Shown: positions 37,826 to 46,908, counted from the stretch's first letter. The stretch: 64,000 nucleotides of DNA from Gordonia tangerina (GCF_021556435.1 NZ_JAKGCU010000023.1:1-64000), one strand, 5' to 3'. The notes: generated by a model from the sequence alone, not told the origin. Numbers and translations are program-made.

Positions 37826-39419
37826 GGGGTTCGAGCATCAGGTCGGGATGTTCCTTCTGGATGAACTGCAGTCGCCACTTGTCGCTGAACAGAGCCAGGA
37901 GCGCTCCGTCGGTGCGAGTGAACACCTCAACTCCGCGTTGGCGGCCGAGATCGGCGGCGCTGTCGGCGTCGGTACGCCGGGCCAATGAGTAGCCGAGCGG
38001 TTCGATGGTGGTGTCGACGTTGAACTCGGATTTCATCCGGGCCGTGACCACCTCGAACTGCATCGGCCCGACGGCGGCGAGGACGGGCGAGGCGTCGCCG
38101 CGCAGTTCGTTGCGCAAGACCTGAACCACGCCTTCGCTGTCCATCTGCTCCATCGCCTTGCGGAACTGCTTGTACTTGTCGGCGGTGTTGACGCGGATCG
38201 CCGAGAAGTGCTCGGGCGCAAACGACGGGATCGGTGGGTACTGCACCTTCGAATCGATGTACAACGTGTCGCCGGGCGCCAACGCCATCGCGTTCACCAG
38301 GCCCACGACGTCACCCGGGTAGGCTCGGTCGACGGTGGAGCGGTCCCGACCGAATACCGCCTGGGCGTACTTGGTGGCGAAGGGTTTTCCGGTCTGTGCG
38401 TGTGTCACCACCATGCCGCGCTCGAATTCGCCGGACACGATCCGCATGTAGGCCAGGCGATCTCGATGACTGGTGTCCATTCCCGCCTGCACCTTGAAGA
38501 CCACGGCGCTGAACGGGTCGGTGACCGACCGAACCGATCCGTCGATATCGGCGCGACCGGCCGGGGGTGGTGCGAGTTCGACCAGCGTCTCGAGCAGTTG
38601 TCGCACACCGAAATTGAGCATGGCCGACGCAAAGATCATCGGCGACGTCTGGCCGGCCAGGAACATCTCCTGATCGTGGTCCTGGCCCATCTCGCCGAGC
38701 AATTCACTCTCCTCGAGCGCTGCCGTCCACTCGTCGCCCTCGCGTGCGGCAGCCGCGTCGCCGTCGAGGATCTCCTCCGGGGCCACCTTCGCCCCACCGG
38801 CGGTACGGGTGAAACGGATGTACTCGCCGCTGCGGCGGTCGAGGAGTCCTCGGAAGTCGCCGGCGATGCCGACCGGGAAGTAGAGCGGTGTGGGGATGAG
38901 GCCGATGCGTTCGGTGATCTCGTCGATGAGTTCGAGCGGCGTCTGGCCGGGCCGGTCCCATTTGTTGATCACGGTGATCACCGGGATGCCGCGATGGCGA
39001 CAGACCTGGAACAGCTTGAGGGTCTGCGGTTCGAGGCCCTTGGCGGCGTCGATCAGCATGACCGCGGCGTCGACGGCTGTCAGCACCCGGTAGGTGTCCT
39101 CGGAGAAATCGGCGTGACCGGGGGTATCCACGAGGTTGATGACGTTCGGGACGTCGTCGGTGGAGTGCTCGGAGGCGTAGTTGAACTGCAGCGCGGTGGA
39201 ACTCACCGAGATTCCGCGCGCCTTCTCCATCTCCATCCAGTCCGATACCGTCGACTTGCGGCCGGCCTTGCCGTGGATGGCGCCGGCCTCGCTGATCATG
39301 CGCGCGTGCAGCGCCAGCGCCTCGGTCATCGTCGACTTACCGGCGTCGGGATGACTGATGATGGCGAAGGTGCGACGCCGCTTCACCTCGTGGGACACGG
39401 TGGCAGCATCTGAACTCAC
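37806..39419 (-). CDS. prfC: Peptide chain release factor 3
   Basis: RF3 is the GTPase that removes RF1/RF2 from the ribosome. It has 537 residues and starts at GTG. G motifs: ISHPDAGKSTMTEAL (P-loop), KARGISVSST (switch I), LVDTPGHADFSEDTYR (G3), VINKWDRPGQTP (G4). The RF3-specific C-terminal domain follows, with QFEVVTARMKSEFNVD. Not all actinobacteria have RF3, and M. tuberculosis lacks it as far as I know. Confidence 0.95.
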   Translation of the reverse strand: MSSDAATVSHEVKRRRTFAIISHPDAGKSTMTEALALHARMISEAGAIHGKAGRKSTVSDWMEMEKARGISVSSTALQFNYASEHSTDDVPNVINLVDTPGHADFSEDTYRVLTAVDAAVMLIDAAKGLEPQTLKLFQVCRHRGIPVITVINKWDRPGQTPLELIDEITERIGLIPTPLYFPVGIAGDFRGLLDRRSGEYIRFTRTAGGAKVAPEEILDGDAAAAREGDEWTAALEESELLGEMGQDHDQEMFLAGQTSPMIFASAMLNFGVRQLLETLVELAPPPAGRADIDGSVRSVTDPFSAVVFKVQAGMDTSHRDRLAYMRIVSGEFERGMVVTHAQTGKPFATKYAQAVFGRDRSTVDRAYPGDVVGLVNAMALAPGDTLYIDSKVQYPPIPSFAPEHFSAIRVNTADKYKQFRKAMEQMDSEGVVQVLRNELRGDASPVLAAVGPMQFEVVTARMKSEFNVDTTIEPLGYSLARRTDADSAADLGRQRGVEVFTRTDGALLALFSDKWRLQFIQKEHPDLMLEPLVAAAD

Positions 39420-39493
39420 CCGACGAGGCTACCGCCCGGCGCGCTCACCGGGCAAAATCGCGCGCCGGGTCCGAACGTGGTTCGGTTCTCGCA

Positions 39494-39545
39494 CGTCCAC
39501 CGTGGTCGCGCGCACGACGCTGCGCGCGCGAACAAGTGGTGGACG
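39494..39545 (-). terminator. Nested GC-rich hairpin between fabH copy 1 and prfC
   Basis: Outer arms CGTCCACC (39494-39501) and GGTGGACG (39538-39545) enclose an inner stem CGCGCGCA (39507-39514) / TGCGCGCG (39521-39528) with a 6-base loop. It lies 18 bp after the fabH stop in the transcript direction. There is no T-run. It is likely a transcript end, but could be a structural or protein-binding site. Confidence 0.45.
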
Positions 39546-39562
39546 CGCGAGGAAGGTGGTGG

Positions 39563-40579
39563 CTATTCGAACGGGACCGGCGGCATCTTGACGACCTGTG
39601 CGGCGTAGCTGAGGCCGGCGCCATAGCCGAGCAGCAGCGCGGTGTCGCCGGGCTTGGCGGCACCGGTGGACAGCAGTTCTTCCATGGCCAGCGGGATCGA
39701 CGCGGCCGAGGTGTTGCCGGTGTGCTCGATGTCGTTGGCGACCGGAACGCCCTCGCGCAGGTGCAGCGTCTTGGCGAGCAGGTCGTTGATGCGCGTGTTG
39801 GCCTGGTGCGGGACAAAGACGTCGACGTCTTCGGAGCCGATCTTGGCGGCCTCGAGCGCGCGCTGGGCGACCTTGCCCATCTCGAAAGCGGCCCAGCGGA
39901 ACACCGCAGTTCCCTGCAGCCGCACGTACGGCCGCTGGGTGCGGTCGCTGTCGAGGAAGGTGACCCAGTCGATGTCCTGGCGGATCGCGTCGAACTGCGA
40001 GCCGTCGCTGCCCCAGACGACCGGCCCGAGCTGCTGATCCTCGGTCGGCCCGACCACCACGGCGCCGGCACCGTCGCCGAAGATGAAGCAGTTGCTGCGG
40101 TCGGTCATGTCGAGCGTGACCGACAGCTGCTCGGCGCCGATCACCAGGACGTGGGTAGCGCTTCCGCCGCGCACCATGTCCGACGCCAACGCCATCGCGT
40201 AGCCGAAGCCCGCACAGCCCACGGTCACGTCGAATGCGGGAACGCCGTTGGCGCCCAGTTCGGTGGCGACCCTGGTCGCTCCGGCCGGCGTCAGCAGCAG
40301 GTGGGTGTTGGTGGCGAGGATGACCGCGTCGATGTCGGAACCGGACAGCAAGGCGTTGGCGATCGCTGTGCGGCCGGCGTGGACGGCCATTTCGGTAACG
40401 TCCTCGTCGCGGCGGGCGAAGCGGCGGGTCTTGATGCCGGTCCGGGTGTAGATCCACTCGTCCGACGAGTCGATGTGTTCACAGATCTCGTCGTTGGTGA
40501 CGACCCGTTCGGGCCGATAGGCACCGATGCCGAGCATCCCGATGTTGTTGATCCCGGTGGTGTCCGCGATGACAGCCAT
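39563..40579 (-). CDS. fabH: Beta-ketoacyl-ACP synthase III (FabH), copy 1
   Basis: FabH starts fatty-acid chains by joining an acyl-CoA with malonyl-ACP. This 338-residue copy has the full catalytic triad: C122 ([12 protein letters not shown]), H258 ([11 protein letters not shown]) and N289 ([18 protein letters not shown]). The end [13 protein letters not shown] is usual. A close relative follows upstream on the same strand, and the two share many blocks ([29 protein letters not shown]). The start at 40579 was chosen over the 14-residue extension. It has its own dyad-bearing promoter region. Confidence 0.93.
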   Translation of the reverse strand: MAVIADTTGINNIGMLGIGAYRPERVVTNDEICEHIDSSDEWIYTRTGIKTRRFARRDEDVTEMAVHAGRTAIANALLSGSDIDAVILATNTHLLLTPAGATRVATELGANGVPAFDVTVGCAGFGYAMALASDMVRGGSATHVLVIGAEQLSVTLDMTDRSNCFIFGDGAGAVVVGPTEDQQLGPVVWGSDGSQFDAIRQDIDWVTFLDSDRTQRPYVRLQGTAVFRWAAFEMGKVAQRALEAAKIGSEDVDVFVPHQANTRINDLLAKTLHLREGVPVANDIEHTGNTSAASIPLAMEELLSTGAAKPGDTALLLGYGAGLSYAAQVVKMPPVPFE

Positions 40580-40630
40580 GCGTGTCCCTTTCCCTATGCG
40601 ACCCGACATAGACGGTCTCACATTGCGGCC

Positions 40631-40644
40631 CTACTGGGAAGTAG
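40631..40644. promoter_or_regulatory. Dyad CTAC-N6-GTAG upstream of fabH copy 1
   Basis: CTACTGGGAAGTAG lies 52 bp before the fabH copy 1 start. It has 4-bp inverted arms and the same core as TTACCGGGAAGTAA upstream of copy 2. The outermost pair changes from C-G to T-A without losing symmetry, which points to a shared protein-binding site. Confidence 0.55.
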
Positions 40645-40723
40645 CCCGTTCGTCGTTGCCGGCGTGTACACGGTGTTGCGGGGGACACGGCCGTGTGCTG
40701 GACGGGGAGCGGGCGGGTTTCGT

Positions 40724-40852
40724 GATCTCGATACGCCGCGGGCTCGCTGCGCTCGCTCGCGTCTACTCGATCACCGGGTGGCGGCGAGTCCTCTGTATCG
40801 AAACCCTTGGGTTGAGTAGGTGACGAGCGTAGCGAGGAGCCGTATCGAAACC
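40724..40852. repeat. Pair of opposed intergenic repeat units
   Basis: One unit (40724-40775) runs ATCTCGATACGCCGCGGGC...CTACTCGATCACC. The other (40809-40852) runs GGTTGAGTAGGTGACGAGC...CCGTATCGAAACC, and they are roughly inverse of each other. A third GTATCGAAACCC fragment lies at 40795-40806. Units of this kind (GGTTTCGATACG...CTCGCTACGCTCG...TACTCAACC) are scattered between genes in Gordonia, Rhodococcus and relatives. They can form a long hairpin in RNA, so they may also act as a terminator between the two fabH genes. Confidence 0.7.
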
Positions 40853-40863
40853 CACCCCACACC

Positions 40864-41922
40864 TCAGCGCAAGCTCGTCTCCGTCGGCGCCGGCGGAAGC
40901 GTCACGACCGCGCCGGCGTAACTCAGTCCGGCACCGAACCCGAGGAGCAGGGCGGTCTGGCCGCCGGTGGCCTTGCCGGTCGCGAGCATCTCTTCCATCG
41001 CCAGCGGGATCGAGGCGGCCGACGTGTTGCCGGTGTTCTCGATGTCGTTGGCCATGGGGATCTCGTCGGCCAGGCCGAGGTTTTTCTTCATCAGCTCGTT
41101 GATCCGGGCATTGGCCTGATGTGGCACGAAGACCTCGATGTCCTCGATGCCGACGCCGGAGGTCTCCAGCACGGTCGTCAGGGCCTTGGGCAGGGTGATG
41201 GCGGCCCAGCGGAAAACACGTGGCCCCTGCATGGTCACCACCATCCGCCCGACCGGGTCGGTGGCGGGGTCCTTGTGCTGGAACTCCTGTGCACGGTCCA
41301 TGTACTCGGGGATGTCGTAGTTCTGACCGATGGCCTCCGCATTCTCACCGTCGCTACCCCAGACCGTGGGCGAGATTCCGTTGAGTTCACTTGGCCCGAC
41401 GACGACGGCGCCGGCCCCGTCGCCGAAGATGAAGGCGGTGTTGCGGTCGGTGGGTTCCATCACCACCGACATGGTCTCCACCCCGACCACCAGGACATAC
41501 TCCGCGGAGCCTGCGCGCACGGTGTCGGCGGCGATGCCCAGGCCGTAGCCGAAGCCGCCGCAGCCGGCCGCCACATCGTAGGCGGGAATGCCGTTGAGCC
41601 CGATGTCCAACGCCACGATCGGGCCGCCGTGCGGGATCTTCGTCTTCCAGCTGTTGGTGGCCAGGATGAGGGCACCGATCTTCTCCTTCGGCACCCCGGA
41701 GTTGCGGATCGCCCGCTCGGCGGCGGCCGCCGCCATCGAGCGCGCCGACTCGTCGCCACTGATCCATCGACGGTTGCGGATACCGCTGCGCTCAAAGATC
41801 CACTCGTCGTTCGAGTCGAGTACTTCGCAGACCTCGTCGTTGGAGACCAGCCGGCGCGGCCGGTAGGCGCCGATGCCCAGCATCGCTACGTTCTGGTGGC
41901 CGGTGTTTGCCGCAATGCCCAC
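40864..41922 (-). CDS. fabH: Beta-ketoacyl-ACP synthase III (FabH), copy 2
   Basis: Second FabH, 352 residues, starting at GTG with ACGGAG about 7 bases before. The triad is intact: C121 (AAGCGGFGYGLG), H268 (FVPHQANARIN), N299 ([20 protein letters not shown]). Compared with copy 1 it has an insertion near 200-225 (EYMDRAQEFQHKDPATDP), close to where the substrate pocket and dimer edge lie, so primer choice may differ (inference). This is likely a tandem duplication. No ACP or malonyl transferase gene is adjacent. Confidence 0.93.
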   Translation of the reverse strand: MGIAANTGHQNVAMLGIGAYRPRRLVSNDEVCEVLDSNDEWIFERSGIRNRRWISGDESARSMAAAAAERAIRNSGVPKEKIGALILATNSWKTKIPHGGPIVALDIGLNGIPAYDVAAGCGGFGYGLGIAADTVRAGSAEYVLVVGVETMSVVMEPTDRNTAFIFGDGAGAVVVGPSELNGISPTVWGSDGENAEAIGQNYDIPEYMDRAQEFQHKDPATDPVGRMVVTMQGPRVFRWAAITLPKALTTVLETSGVGIEDIEVFVPHQANARINELMKKNLGLADEIPMANDIENTGNTSAASIPLAMEEMLATGKATGGQTALLLGFGAGLSYAGAVVTLPPAPTETSLR

Positions 41923-41955
41923 GCTGACTCCGTTCGTCGTTGATCGGACGCTGCG

Positions 41956-41984
41956 ATTGTAGGCATGTCTTTACCGGGAAGTAA
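41956..41984 (-). promoter_or_regulatory. Promoter and dyad of fabH copy 2
   Basis: On the minus strand TTACTTCCCGGTAA (41984-41971) stands 9 bp before a TACAAT -10 (41961-41956), that is over the -20 to -35 region. Arms TTAC/GTAA surround a TTCCCG core. Protein bound here would block or guide RNA polymerase. The match to the site before copy 1 makes a common regulator probable. Confidence 0.55.
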
Positions 41985-42043
41985 CCACGCCGCCGGCCAA
42001 CGGCAGATCAGTGTTCGGGAGGGTGTGCGGCACGCGCGACCTG

Positions 42044-43858
42044 CTACAGCGGCCAGAACACCGGTATCAGCAGGACCGCGATGACCAGCCAGCACGCCAT
42101 CACGATCACGCCGAGTCGCCAGTAATCCCCGAACCGGTATCCGCCGGGATTCATCACGATCATGTTCGCCGGAGTGGCGATCGGTGTCAGCACCGCCGCG
42201 GCGGCCGCGGTACACACCAGCATCAGGATCGGCCGGGGATCGACACCGATGTCGGCTGCTGCGGCCAGCGCGATCGGGATCACGATCAAAGTCGTGGCGG
42301 CGTTGCTGATGAACTGCCCGAGAATGGCGGTGAGCAGGAACAACACGATCAGCAACAGGTAGGCGCTGCGGTCGGCCACCAGGTCCACGATCGGCTGGGC
42401 GATCAGTTCTGCTCCGCCGCTGTCGGTGATCGCAGACGACATCGGGATGAGTGCCGCGATGAGCACCACCGTCGGCCATGACACTGCGCGATACGCCTGT
42501 TCGGAGGTGATGACCTTGCTGACGACCATGGCCAGCGCGGCGAGCAGCCCGGCCACCACCGGAGGTACCGCACCGCTGGCGAGCAGGGCGATCATCGCCA
42601 CCAGGATCACGCCCGCACGTGGCGCGCTGTGGCCGAGAGCGACGGTCTGGCGGCGTAGCTGCTCGGAGGAGCCGACGACCAACACCTGCTGGTTGTCGGC
42701 GAGGGCATCGATGGCACGCCACGGGCCGTGCACCAACATGGTGTCGCCCTCGACGAGTTCCACCGACCGCGGGCCGACGTCCTTGTTGCGCCGGCGGATC
42801 GACATGACCAGCAGGCCGTCCTCGGAACGCACCATTCCGGGGCACACCTTGCTGCCGATCCACTCCGAACGTGGCGGAATGACCACCTCGCTCACGCCGG
42901 CATCGCGATCGATCAGTCGTCCGGACCGGGCATGCCGTCCGGCCACGTCCTCGACGGTCAACTCGCAACTGCGCGCGAAGTCGTCGACTGCCTGCCCGGA
43001 TCCGGACACCACCAGGACATCGCCGTTCTGGAGCCGATGCCCGGATTCGACGAGACCGGCGCCGAGACCGCCCTGCGCGGCGATCGGCAGCACGTCGCGG
43101 GTGTCCGACGCCACGGCATCGCGTACCGGCGTGCCGACGCAGCTCGACTCGGCCCCGACATGCAGACGGTAGACGCGTTCACCGAGTCCGTAATGGTCCA
43201 CCACGGTGCCGAGATAGTTGCTGAAGTCGGCGGGCAGCGCCGTGGAGCGGCGGTCCGGAAGCAGCCGATCGCCGAAGATCGCGATCACCGCGAACGTGAC
43301 TATGACCAGGGGAATGCCGATGAGGCCGAATTCGAAGTAGGAGAATCCGTTGCCGGTGGCGGTGCGGGCCGCGTCGTTGACGATGACGTTCACCGGACTG
43401 CCGCTGAGGGTGAGCATCGACCCGGCGCTGCACGCATAGGCCAGTGGGATCAGCACTTTCGACGGCAGCATGAATGCGTGCCGTGCCACGGCGACGGTCA
43501 CCGGCACCAATGCGGCGGCGGCACCATTGATGGTGATGAGCGCGGACAATATCGCCGACAGAATGGTGATCGCTCCGAGCACCCGCACCCGGCCGGTACC
43601 GGCCGCCCGGGTCAGTAGTCGTCCGGCCCACGCGGTGATGCCGGAGGCCTCGAGTCCTTCGCTCACCACGAACAACGCCGCGATGAACACGATCACGTTG
43701 TCGCCAAGGCCGGTGGTGAGACCGGCCAGGTCGATCAGTCCGCAGAAGTAGAGAGCCAGCGCCGAGGCGATGGCGACCACGCCGACGGGCAGCCGATTCC
43801 AGACGAACAGCACGATGGTGACGGCGAGGATCACCAGGCTCAGCGTGGCGTCGGACAC
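42044..43858 (-). CDS. SLC13/DASS-type permease with two TrkA-C domains
   Basis: A 604-residue transporter. The membrane halves (residues ~1-190 and ~400-604) carry paired motifs: ITINGAAAALVPVTVAVA with GSMLTLSGSPVNVIVNDAA, and FISNAATTLIVIPIALAAA with TPIATPANMIVMNPGGY. These repeated S/N-containing loops bind ion and anion in the DASS family. Between them lie two RCK_C/TrkA-C domains (about 215-385). Related proteins carry sulfate, phosphate or dicarboxylates; the substrate cannot be told from sequence. It starts at GTG. Confidence 0.85.
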   Translation of the reverse strand: MSDATLSLVILAVTIVLFVWNRLPVGVVAIASALALYFCGLIDLAGLTTGLGDNVIVFIAALFVVSEGLEASGITAWAGRLLTRAAGTGRVRVLGAITILSAILSALITINGAAAALVPVTVAVARHAFMLPSKVLIPLAYACSAGSMLTLSGSPVNVIVNDAARTATGNGFSYFEFGLIGIPLVIVTFAVIAIFGDRLLPDRRSTALPADFSNYLGTVVDHYGLGERVYRLHVGAESSCVGTPVRDAVASDTRDVLPIAAQGGLGAGLVESGHRLQNGDVLVVSGSGQAVDDFARSCELTVEDVAGRHARSGRLIDRDAGVSEVVIPPRSEWIGSKVCPGMVRSEDGLLVMSIRRRNKDVGPRSVELVEGDTMLVHGPWRAIDALADNQQVLVVGSSEQLRRQTVALGHSAPRAGVILVAMIALLASGAVPPVVAGLLAALAMVVSKVITSEQAYRAVSWPTVVLIAALIPMSSAITDSGGAELIAQPIVDLVADRSAYLLLIVLFLLTAILGQFISNAATTLIVIPIALAAAADIGVDPRPILMLVCTAAAAAVLTPIATPANMIVMNPGGYRFGDYWRLGVIVMACWLVIAVLLIPVFWPL

Positions 43859-43919
43859 CGTCTCATCGTTGCATCACGGTCGCCTGTCCGCAGTTGATGT
43901 CACGCAGGACCGGGGACAC

Positions 43920-44486
43920 TCACCACGCGTGGACGGTGTTCTGTGCGGCTTCGAGGCCGTGTGAGACCAGGAGTTCGGCGGCGTCGATGCCGCGGCCGAT
44001 CAGCAACTCCACTTCCGTGCGCGCTGCCGAGGGAAACGGCTTCAGCACGAAGTCGGCCGGGTCTTGACGTCCGGGGGGCCGCCCGATGCCGAGGCGAATT
44101 CGGAGGTAGTCGCGTGAACCGATGGCCTGACTGATCGAGCGCAGACCGTTGTGCCCGCCCTCGCCACCGCCCTGCTTGAGACGTAGCTGCCCGAAGTCGA
44201 TGTCGAGTTCGTCGTGCAGCACGATCAAGTCGGCGGCCGGTACGGAGTAGAACTTCGCGAGTGGGCCGATCTGACGGCCGCACTCGTTCATGTAGTTGCG
44301 TGGTTTCGCAACGAGCGCCTGATGGCCGGCGAGGGTGATCGGGGCGAGTTGCGCGCCCGACTTCTTGTGCAGTTTCCACCGCTCGCCGGCCGAGGCGACG
44401 AGGCCATCGGCGACCATCGCGCCGATGTTGTGCCTCGTCTTCTCGTACTTCGGACCGGGATTACCCAGCCCGACAATCAATTTCAT
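43920..44486 (-). CDS. pth: Peptidyl-tRNA hydrolase
   Basis: Pth frees tRNA from dropped-off peptidyl-tRNA. The 188-residue enzyme starts [22 protein letters not shown], with N9 and the catalytic H19 (H20 in E. coli numbering). [41 protein letters not shown] (read by position, ~93-121) and [11 protein letters not shown] follow. The frame upstream to 44555 overlaps rplY and is not conserved. It is 19 bp after rplY, the same order as in M. tuberculosis. Confidence 0.96.
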   Translation of the reverse strand: MKLIVGLGNPGPKYEKTRHNIGAMVADGLVASAGERWKLHKKSGAQLAPITLAGHQALVAKPRNYMNECGRQIGPLAKFYSVPAADLIVLHDELDIDFGQLRLKQGGGEGGHNGLRSISQAIGSRDYLRIRLGIGRPPGRQDPADFVLKPFPSAARTEVELLIGRGIDAAELLVSHGLEAAQNTVHAW

Positions 44487-44505
44487 TCTCGACGGACGCC
44501 GGTGA

Positions 44506-45138
44506 CTACTCGGCCGACTCTTCGGCGGCCTCATCGGTACCGGGGGTCTCGGCACCGGCCTCTTCGGCCTCTTCTTCCAGCGCCGAGGCCGACGGGGCCT
44601 CGTTGATGGCGACGACGAGGGTGTCGGGATCGCTGATCAGCGTGACGCCCTCGGGCAGGGCCAGATCCGAGGCGTGCACGGCGTTGCCGGCCTCGACACC
44701 CTCGACGTCGACGGTGATCTGCTCCGGGATCGAGAGCGCGTCGGCCTCGATCTCGATGGTGCTGGCGTCCTGGGTGACCAGGGTGCCCGGCGCTGCCTCA
44801 CCCTCGACGACGACGTAGACCTCGACGGTGACCTTCTCGCCGCGGCGGATGACGAGCAGGTCCGCATGCTCGATGTAGTTGCGGATCGGGTGGACGTCGA
44901 CCTGCTTGGTCAGTGCGAGCTGGCTGGAGCCCTCGATGTCGAGGTCGACGACCGCATTGACGCCGTTGGCGCGCAGGATGGCGGCGAACTCGAGCGCCGG
45001 CAGGCTGAGGTGCTGCGGGTCGGTGCCGTGGCCGTACAGTACGGCGGGAACCTTACCCTCGCGGCGTGCGCGACGAGCCGCGCCCTTGCCCTTTTCGGTA
45101 CGGGTGGTGACAGTCAGTTTGGAGGCCTGAGTCGCCAT
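44506..45138 (-). CDS. rplY: 50S ribosomal protein L25/general stress protein Ctc
   Basis: L25 of the long CTC/TL5 type, 210 residues. The N-terminal 5S-rRNA-binding domain runs from [21 protein letters not shown] to about 95, the beta-rich TL5 C-domain follows, and it ends in an acidic tail ([20 protein letters not shown]). It starts at ATG 45138 (MATQASKL), five codons into the open frame, with GAGGAG upstream. A promoter and a long hairpin in the 5' leader suggest regulated expression. Confidence 0.95.
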   Translation of the reverse strand: MATQASKLTVTTRTEKGKGAARRARREGKVPAVLYGHGTDPQHLSLPALEFAAILRANGVNAVVDLDIEGSSQLALTKQVDVHPIRNYIEHADLLVIRRGEKVTVEVYVVVEGEAAPGTLVTQDASTIEIEADALSIPEQITVDVEGVEAGNAVHASDLALPEGVTLISDPDTLVVAINEAPSASALEEEAEEAGAETPGTDEAAEESAE

Positions 45139-45159
45139 TGTTCTTCTCCTCATTCGGTC

Positions 45160-45219
45160 GGTTCGGGGTGAACCGTGGTTGTTCGGGTCGGTCGCGGCGA
45201 GCGACGACGACCCCGAACC
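45160..45219 (-). promoter_or_regulatory. Stem-loop in the rplY leader
   Basis: Arms GGTTCGGGGT (45160-45169) and ACCCCGAACC (45210-45219) are exact inverse complements of 10 bp. They enclose a smaller GTCGC/GCGAC stem. The structure ends 22 bases before the rplY start codon and lies inside the predicted 180-nt leader. It could be an autoregulatory site for L25, as ribosomal-protein leaders often are; this is inference. Confidence 0.45.
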
Positions 45220-45310
45220 AACATGCAGGAGTCATATGACCTGCGGAGAAGATTCGCGGTGGTCGCGCCGATAACGGTGGATGCCCACCCTCGCCGTGAC
45301 AACGACGGCA

Positions 45311-45340
45311 AGGATAGCCGATGGTCAGGGCGAATGTCAC
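45311..45340 (-). promoter_or_regulatory. Predicted rplY promoter
   Basis: GTGACA (45340-45335), an 18-bp spacer and TATCCT (45316-45311) on the minus strand form a reasonable sigma-A-type promoter, about 173 bp before the rplY start. Confidence 0.4.
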
Positions 45341-45660
45341 ATGCGCGCTGGTCGGGACGGTCTGCTGGTCGCGGGGTGCCCCCGACCCCCTTAGCGCGCG
45401 GCGGTTTATCTCTCGCGCGGCTGTCGTGCTCCCGCGCGCGAACCTTCACGCGCGGGAGGCAAATCGGCGCGCGGGAAGGGCGGTAGGACGTGAGGCGCTG
45501 GTCGAGCCGCCGACGAGCCCGCGAGGATGCGTATCGAGGTCACCCACGGCGGTCCACGGTGCGTCCGCCGAAATCGATGGAACCGATCGCGGGTACGGTG
45601 CGTCCAAGTCTGTGAGCGAGTGAGAATCGGGCAGATCGAGTTGGGGGAACAAGCGGGGGC
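45341..45660. other. Gene-free stretch with CGCGCG clusters, a hairpin and a degenerate repeat unit
   Basis: No coding region is supported here. Between 45388 and 45475 there are five CGCGCG-type clusters; two of them form a 10-bp stem CTCCCGCGCG / CGCGCGGGAG (45429-45438 and 45449-45458) with a 10-base loop. At 45498-45541 a degenerate copy of the local intergenic repeat reads CTGGTCGAGCCGCCGACGAG...GTATCGAGGTC. The promoter of the following WXG-like gene must lie in the last ~100 bp, but I cannot place it with confidence. Confidence 0.5.
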
Positions 45661-46908
45661 ATGGGGGAAACGTTCAGAGCCGAGCCGGCGGAGATTGCTG
45701 GTTTCGGGAATTTCGTCGGGGAGAACTACGCGGACTTCGGGCGGGCGCGAGACCTGCTCAACACGGCCAATGCGTCATCCGGGTTCGAGGGCCTGCTGGG
45801 CATCGTGAGCGGGCCGATCAACGAACTGCACTTCAGCACCCACCACCGGTGGGGAACCATCTCCACAAATCTGGCGACGATGTCCACTGGATTGCGCAAG
45901 ACCGCCTGGTTGTTCAGCCAAACGGATCAAGAGAACGCCGATGCCTTGCGGGCACATACGCACTCCGTTGACCGCGGCCCGGGCGAGAACGGCCCGCACA
46001 TCGAGGTGGACCCATCCAACAGCCGCAAGAAGCTCGTCGTCGAGGACTACCCCGACCCGGTGAGCTACGGGACTCCCACGCCGATCGATGTGACGGAGCC
46101 GCCGAAGGGGGAGGCAGACGTCCGCGAGTTGGTTCGGGAGAAGGCGGGCTGGCTGGCCGACATCGACGCGAAGGTCGAGACCTACGCCGGGTGGAGCCCG
46201 GTGAAGCACGCGCTCGAACCGCTCGTCGGCAATTGGGAGGAGCTCCGCAGGATCGGCGCCACCTACGGAACGTCGGGCACGGCCATCGGAACGATCGGAA
46301 ACGACGTCACGGACGGCACTGCGAAGCTCGAACCGTCGTGGGACGGTCTGTCCGCCCAGGCTTTTGCGGAGTATGCGCAGAACACCGCGAACTACATCGA
46401 GTGGGAGGCCGCGCTCGGCCGAATGTTGCAGGAGGGCCTGGACAAAGCGGCCACCCAGTTCGAAGAGTCCGTGCAAGCGGTGGTCAACGCCATCGTCGAG
46501 GAGTTCGCGCGGTTCGTCGACCTCGGCGAGAAAAAGGGCGTGGTGAAGGCGCTCGCCAAGGCCATCCCCGGAGTCGGTGTTGTCGCCTGGGCAGACACGT
46601 TGATCAGCCTGCTGAAGGCAATCGGCGACGTCATCCTGCCTGCCGTACAAGACATCGAGAATGCGATCGATGACTTGCGCGCGTTCATCGAATTCGCTCA
46701 GGACCCGGTGGGGTATCTGCAGGAGCGGGGTGAGGCCGAAATTGCGGCTCAGCTTGAGCCCTACAAGCATCAGGTTGCCGAGATCGATCGCCGACGCCAG
46801 ATCGGCCAGGACGTGATCACCCTGGCCAGGACCGAACATCTCACGGACCGCGAAGAATCCGGATACCGCGTTGAAGAAGGGGAATCAGCATGGCAAGACG
46901 GACGATGA
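45661..46908 (+). CDS. Large EspC/WXG100-like protein, putative type VII secretion substrate
   Basis: A 415-residue protein that I know only by architecture. Residues ~1-100 look like an EspC-type ESX hairpin ending in STGLRKTAWLFSQTDQENADAL. A proline-rich link follows (105-150), then a second helical hairpin (~155-290) with a WxG turn (W227-D-G229 in EPSWDGLSAQAF) and a Y-x-x-x-E export-like motif (Y245-IEW-E249). Residues 293-329 are strongly hydrophobic (VVKALAKAIPGVGVVAWADTLI...) and could insert in a membrane. The tail is charged and helical. There is no signal peptide. It overlaps the lipoprotein gene by 19 bases. No ESX machinery genes are in the window. Confidence 0.65.
   Translation: MGETFRAEPAEIAGFGNFVGENYADFGRARDLLNTANASSGFEGLLGIVSGPINELHFSTHHRWGTISTNLATMSTGLRKTAWLFSQTDQENADALRAHTHSVDRGPGENGPHIEVDPSNSRKKLVVEDYPDPVSYGTPTPIDVTEPPKGEADVRELVREKAGWLADIDAKVETYAGWSPVKHALEPLVGNWEELRRIGATYGTSGTAIGTIGNDVTDGTAKLEPSWDGLSAQAFAEYAQNTANYIEWEAALGRMLQEGLDKAATQFEESVQAVVNAIVEEFARFVDLGEKKGVVKALAKAIPGVGVVAWADTLISLLKAIGDVILPAVQDIENAIDDLRAFIEFAQDPVGYLQERGEAEIAAQLEPYKHQVAEIDRRRQIGQDVITLARTEHLTDREESGYRVEEGESAWQDGR

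Noticed and set aside
45775..46839. 354-codon open frame on the minus strand
   Set aside because: Antisense to the WXG-like gene; the plus-strand frame has helical hairpins, proper overlaps with neighbours and a GC3 pattern of coding DNA.
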